A stretch of 64,000 nt of DNA from NCBI RefSeq assembly GCF_036347055.1, contig NZ_CP108882.1, forward strand, positions 4,506,501-4,570,500, given 5' to 3'. This DNA is from Streptomyces sp. NBC_00820 (GTDB lineage Bacteria; Actinomycetota; Actinomycetes; Streptomycetales; Streptomycetaceae). Of the stretch, positions 61,142 to 64,000 are shown piece by piece. A model generated the notes under the pieces. The model saw only the letters and a list, made by a program, of their open reading frames with translations. It made no database searches and had not been told where the DNA came from. Numbering within the stretch: position 1 is the first letter of the stretch; each line of letters starts with the position of its first letter. Both the position numbers and the translations under genes were made by a program.

Positions 61142-62287
61142 ATGACGAGCTTCGGTGGCACCGCATCTCCCGGGATGGTCGACTGGAACCTCGCGGTGGC
61201 GACCGCGACACGGCTCGTACGACCGGGCCCCGAGGTCAGCCGTGACGAGGCCCGGGCCGTCGTCGCGGAACTGCGCCGGCACGCCAAGGCCTCGGAGGAA
61301 CACGTCCGGGGATTCACCCGTATGGGCGCAGGGGAGACGCACGACACCCCCGTCCTCATCGTCGACCGCCCCGGCTGGGTCCGCGCCAACGTCGCCGGAT
61401 TCCGCGAGATCCTCAAACCCCTCCTGGAGAAGATGCGGGAACGCCGCGGCGACAGCCCCGGCAGCGCCGTCCTCGGCGCCGTCGGCGGCAAGGTCACCGG
61501 CGTCGAACTGGGCATGCTGCTGTCGTTCCTGTCCTCCCGGGTCCTCGGCCAGTACGAGACCTTCGCCCCCGCCTCCGACGGCCTCCAGGCCGGCGGCTCC
61601 GCCGACGCGCCGCGCGGCGGGCGCCTGCTGCTCGTCGCGCCCAACATCGTCCACGTGGAGCGCGAACTCGACGTCCAGCCCCACGACTTCCGCATGTGGG
61701 TGTGCCTGCACGAGGAGACCCACCGCACCCAGTTCACCGCGGTCCCCTGGCTCCGCGACCACCTGGAGGGCGAAATCCAGTCGTTCCTGGCGGAGACCGA
61801 CGTCGACCCGATGACCTTCCTGGAACGCGCCAGGGAAGCGGCCCAGTCCCTCGCGGGCGGCCGCCCCGAGGGCGAGGAGGACGACGGCGGGCGTTCCTTC
61901 GTGGAGCTCGTGCAGACCCCCGCCCAGCGCGAGATCCTCGGCCGCCTCACCGCGGTCATGTCCCTGCTGGAGGGCCACGCCGACTACGTCATGGACGGCG
62001 TCGGCCCCGAGGTCGTGCCGACCGTCGCCGAGATCCGCGAGAAGTTCCAGCAGCGCCGCGCCAAGGGCGCCTCCCGCCTGGACCTCGCCCTGCGCAAGCT
62101 GCTCGGCCTGGACGCCAAACTCAAGCAGTACCGTGACGGTGAACGCTTCGTGCGCGCCGTCGTCGACCAGGTCGGCATGGACGGCTTCAACCGCGTGTGG
62201 ACCTCGCCCAACACCCTGCCCACCAAGGCGGAGATCGCCAAACCGGCGGACTGGGTCGCGCGGGTGCACCGCAAGGCCGAGTCGTGA
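61142..62287 (+). CDS. DUF2342 zincin-like hydrolase
   Basis: A 381-residue protein of the family annotated as F420-biosynthesis-associated or zinc-dependent metalloprotease-like (DUF2342). It has a metal-binding HEETH at residues 190-194 and a downstream acidic HADYVMDGVGPE near 280 that could give the third ligand. The family's own N-terminal VDWNLAVATATRLV and C-terminal FNRVWTSPNTLPT patterns are clear. Substrate and true activity are unknown. No ribosome binding site is visible before the ATG, so it may be leaderless. The gene precedes tilS by 192 bp. Confidence 0.85.
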   Translation: MTSFGGTASPGMVDWNLAVATATRLVRPGPEVSRDEARAVVAELRRHAKASEEHVRGFTRMGAGETHDTPVLIVDRPGWVRANVAGFREILKPLLEKMRERRGDSPGSAVLGAVGGKVTGVELGMLLSFLSSRVLGQYETFAPASDGLQAGGSADAPRGGRLLLVAPNIVHVERELDVQPHDFRMWVCLHEETHRTQFTAVPWLRDHLEGEIQSFLAETDVDPMTFLERAREAAQSLAGGRPEGEEDDGGRSFVELVQTPAQREILGRLTAVMSLLEGHADYVMDGVGPEVVPTVAEIREKFQQRRAKGASRLDLALRKLLGLDAKLKQYRDGERFVRAVVDQVGMDGFNRVWTSPNTLPTKAEIAKPADWVARVHRKAES

Positions 62288-62479
62288 ACGGCGGAGCGAA
62301 GTCGTGAAACGAATCCGGCCGACGGCAGGCGAACGCCCCTCCAATCACCCGTCCGAGGGACCGTGTGCCATGGGTAGGCGTGCAATGCTCGGGGAACGGC
62401 CCGCTTCTGTCACCATCTACACACTCTGAGTGACCGATCCCGGGCTCACCCCCCGAAAACTTCATGAAGGGAACCGGAC

Positions 62480-63550
62480 ATGGGTCCCCATCCTGCGGTC
62501 GCGGCGATACGCCTGGCGGTCCGCCGCGCCCTCCACGACATCATCACGCACCCCAGTCGCAGCCCCGAGACAGCCGCGACGGCCGTCGCGGCGTCCCACG
62601 GGACGATCCACGCGCAGAGCCGGAACACGCTCCCGCCGTCCCCGCTCGTGCTCGTCGCCTGCTCCGGCGGCGCCGACTCCATGGCGCTCGCCTCGGCCCT
62701 CGCCTTCGAGGCCCCCAAACTAGGCGTCCGCGCCGGCGGCATCACCGTCGACCACGGCCTCCAGCCCGGCTCCGACCTCCGCGCCGACGAGGTCGTCCTC
62801 AGGCTGCGCGGCCTCGGCCTCGACCCGGTCGAGTCCATCGCCGTCACCGTCGGCCGCGACGGCGGCCCCGAGGCGGCGGCCCGCGACGCGCGCTACGCCG
62901 CCCTCGACGACGCCGCCGAACGCCACGGCGCCACCGCGATCCTGCTCGGGCACACCCGCGACGACCAGGCGGAGACCGTCCTGCTCGGCCTCGCCCGCGG
63001 CTCCGGCATCCGCTCCCTGTCCGGCATGGCCGCGGTCTCGGGGGCCGACGGCCGTTACCGGCGCCCGTTCCTGCAGCTGGACCGGCAGACCGCCCGCAAG
63101 GCCTGCATGGCCCAGTCCCTGCCCGTCTGGGACGACCCGCACAACACCGATCCGGCCTACACCCGCTCCCGGCTGCGCCACGAGGGCCTGCCCGCCCTCG
63201 AGAAGGCCCTCGGCAAAGGCGTCGTGGAGGCCCTCGCCCGTACCGCCCAGCTCTCCCGCGACGACGCCGACGCCCTCGACTCCTGGGCCAGTCAGGCCGA
63301 GGCCTCCGTACGCGACGCCACGGGCCTGCTGGAGTGCGCCAAGCTCTACGCCCTGCCGCCCGCCGTCCGCCGCCGCATCCTGCGCCGCGCCGCCATCGAC
63401 GCGGGCGCGCCGGCCGGTTCTCTCTTCGCCCGGCACATCGAGGAAGTCGACCGGTTGATCACCGGCTGGCGGGGCCAGGGGGCCATCAATCTCCCGGGCA
63501 AGGTCGTCGCCCAGCGACAGGGTGGCAGACTGGTGATTCGGCAAGGCTGA
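62480..63550 (+). CDS. tilS: tRNA(Ile)-lysidine synthase
   Basis: A 356-residue N-type ATP pyrophosphatase that converts cytidine 34 of tRNA-Ile(CAU) to lysidine, changing it to read AUA. The PP-loop ACSGGADSM is near residue 60, [20 protein letters not shown] near 155, and [10 protein letters not shown] near 235. An N-terminal extension of ~55 residues precedes the PP-loop. The C-terminal tRNA-binding domain is short, as in other actinobacteria. The ATG follows AAGGGA at 7 nt. hpt follows on the same strand, as is usual in bacteria (tilS-hpt-ftsH). Confidence 0.95.
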   Translation: MGPHPAVAAIRLAVRRALHDIITHPSRSPETAATAVAASHGTIHAQSRNTLPPSPLVLVACSGGADSMALASALAFEAPKLGVRAGGITVDHGLQPGSDLRADEVVLRLRGLGLDPVESIAVTVGRDGGPEAAARDARYAALDDAAERHGATAILLGHTRDDQAETVLLGLARGSGIRSLSGMAAVSGADGRYRRPFLQLDRQTARKACMAQSLPVWDDPHNTDPAYTRSRLRHEGLPALEKALGKGVVEALARTAQLSRDDADALDSWASQAEASVRDATGLLECAKLYALPPAVRRRILRRAAIDAGAPAGSLFARHIEEVDRLITGWRGQGAINLPGKVVAQRQGGRLVIRQG

Positions 63551-63630
63551 ATCCCGACCCTCCCGGAGGGACTCCTCCGGCGGTGTGGGCAGTTCAGCGG
63601 GTGGCCGTAAGTGCGGGACGACCGAAAGTG

Positions 63631-64000
63631 ATGCGGGTGGACGCGAAAGACATGGGTGCCGACCTGAAGTCGGTGCTCATCACCAAGGAAGAGATCGACG
63701 CGAAGCTGGCCGAGCTGGCCGCGAAGATCGACGCGGAATACGCGGGCAAGGACCTGCTCATCGTGGGTGTCCTCAAGGGCGCCGTGATGGTCATGGCGGA
63801 CCTCGCCCGGGCGCTGTCCACCCCCGTCACCATGGACTGGATGGCGGTGTCCTCCTACGGCGCCGGCACCCAGTCCTCCGGCGTGGTGCGGATCCTCAAG
63901 GACCTCGACACCGACATCAAGGGCAGGCACGTCCTGATCGTCGAGGACATCATCGACTCCGGCCTGACCCTGTCCTGGCTGATCAACAACCTCGGCTCGC
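63631..64000 (+). CDS. hpt: Hypoxanthine phosphoribosyltransferase, C-terminus beyond window
   Basis: The first ~123 residues of a purine-salvage enzyme that joins hypoxanthine or guanine to PRPP. Visible are the N-terminal [19 protein letters not shown] helix, [15 protein letters not shown], and the PRPP-binding loop [11 protein letters not shown] near residue 105. About 60 residues are cut off by the window end. The start is uncertain: ATG 63631 gives [15 protein letters not shown] 63628 is just before, and an internal ATG at 63652 would give MGADL. None has a strong ribosome binding site. Confidence 0.93.
   Translation, partial: MRVDAKDMGADLKSVLITKEEIDAKLAELAAKIDAEYAGKDLLIVGVLKGAVMVMADLARALSTPVTMDWMAVSSYGAGTQSSGVVRILKDLDTDIKGRHVLIVEDIIDSGLTLSWLINNLGS

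Noticed and set aside
1..64000. CRISPR array or insertion sequence
   Set aside because: No regularly spaced repeats with unique spacers and no transposase-like protein were found on either strand.

Overview
This is a high-GC actinobacterial chromosome segment, almost certainly from a Streptomyces. The evidence is GTG and TTG starts behind GGAG-type ribosome binding sites, a bldG/anti-sigma pair, a TipA-type MerR regulator, a SARP/AfsR-type regulator, XRE/DUF397/RsbW-like genes and a 6C small RNA. As I remember it, the gene order follows the S. coelicolor segment from acs (about SCO3563) down to hpt (about SCO3405). I could not check this by alignment.

Layout. 1-7.2 kb: acetyl-CoA synthetase (cut by the window edge), a SulP transporter fused to carbonic anhydrase, a secreted deacetylase-like lipoprotein and a CooC/ParA-like ATPase. 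7.3-9.6 kb: a Fic-like protein that has lost its catalytic histidine, a membrane-anchored HAD phosphatase and a 6C RNA. 9.9-15.3 kb: a seven-gene Tad-type secretion/pilus operon (CpaE/Ssd, TadA, TadB, TadC, a DUF4244 pilin-like peptide and two TadE/G-like proteins). 15.1-18.7 kb: a DUF1998 helicase back to back with bldG and its RsbW-like partner. 19-24.8 kb: proton pyrophosphatase, a lipoprotein, a methyltransferase and a small membrane protein. 25-33 kb: a replication block of topA, an MFS-thymidylate kinase fusion and the delta-prime clamp-loader subunit. 33-35 kb: a secreted peptidase lipoprotein and tRNA-Thr(CGU).

The variable part begins after the tRNA. From 35.3 to 37.7 kb lie three genes with a defence-like composition: a deoxyribosyltransferase-like domain joined to two S1-like domains, a membrane protein of RipA/SLATT type whose start overlaps it, and a divergent SLOG/Rossmann protein. 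A large AfsR-type regulator follows (38.3-41.9 kb). Then come a family-A polymerase without a 5' nuclease, an HTH-Clp_N protein with two twin operators at its start, a DUF2786 protein and two lipoproteins. An XRE/DUF397/RsbW module at 47.6-49.6 kb has a shared promoter motif in front of two of its genes.

The right part holds an aldehyde dehydrogenase, a DinB-fold protein, and a ClC channel plus glutamate decarboxylase operon (candidate acid resistance). Divergent from that operon is a TipA homologue that keeps its thiopeptide-reactive cysteines, its internal start and its 19-bp-spacer promoter. After these come a DedA protein with a Gln/Tyr-rich tail, a ThrE-type exporter, soluble pyrophosphatase, a PBP4-type carboxypeptidase, a DUF2342 metallohydrolase, tilS and the start of hpt.

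Most of the window is conserved core. I rank as most worth following: the three-gene locus next to the tRNA, the shared motif of the XRE/DUF397/RsbW module, the twin TGTCAAC-N5-GTTGACA operators, the palindrome centred on a start codon at 7291, and the TipA/ClC/GadB arrangement.
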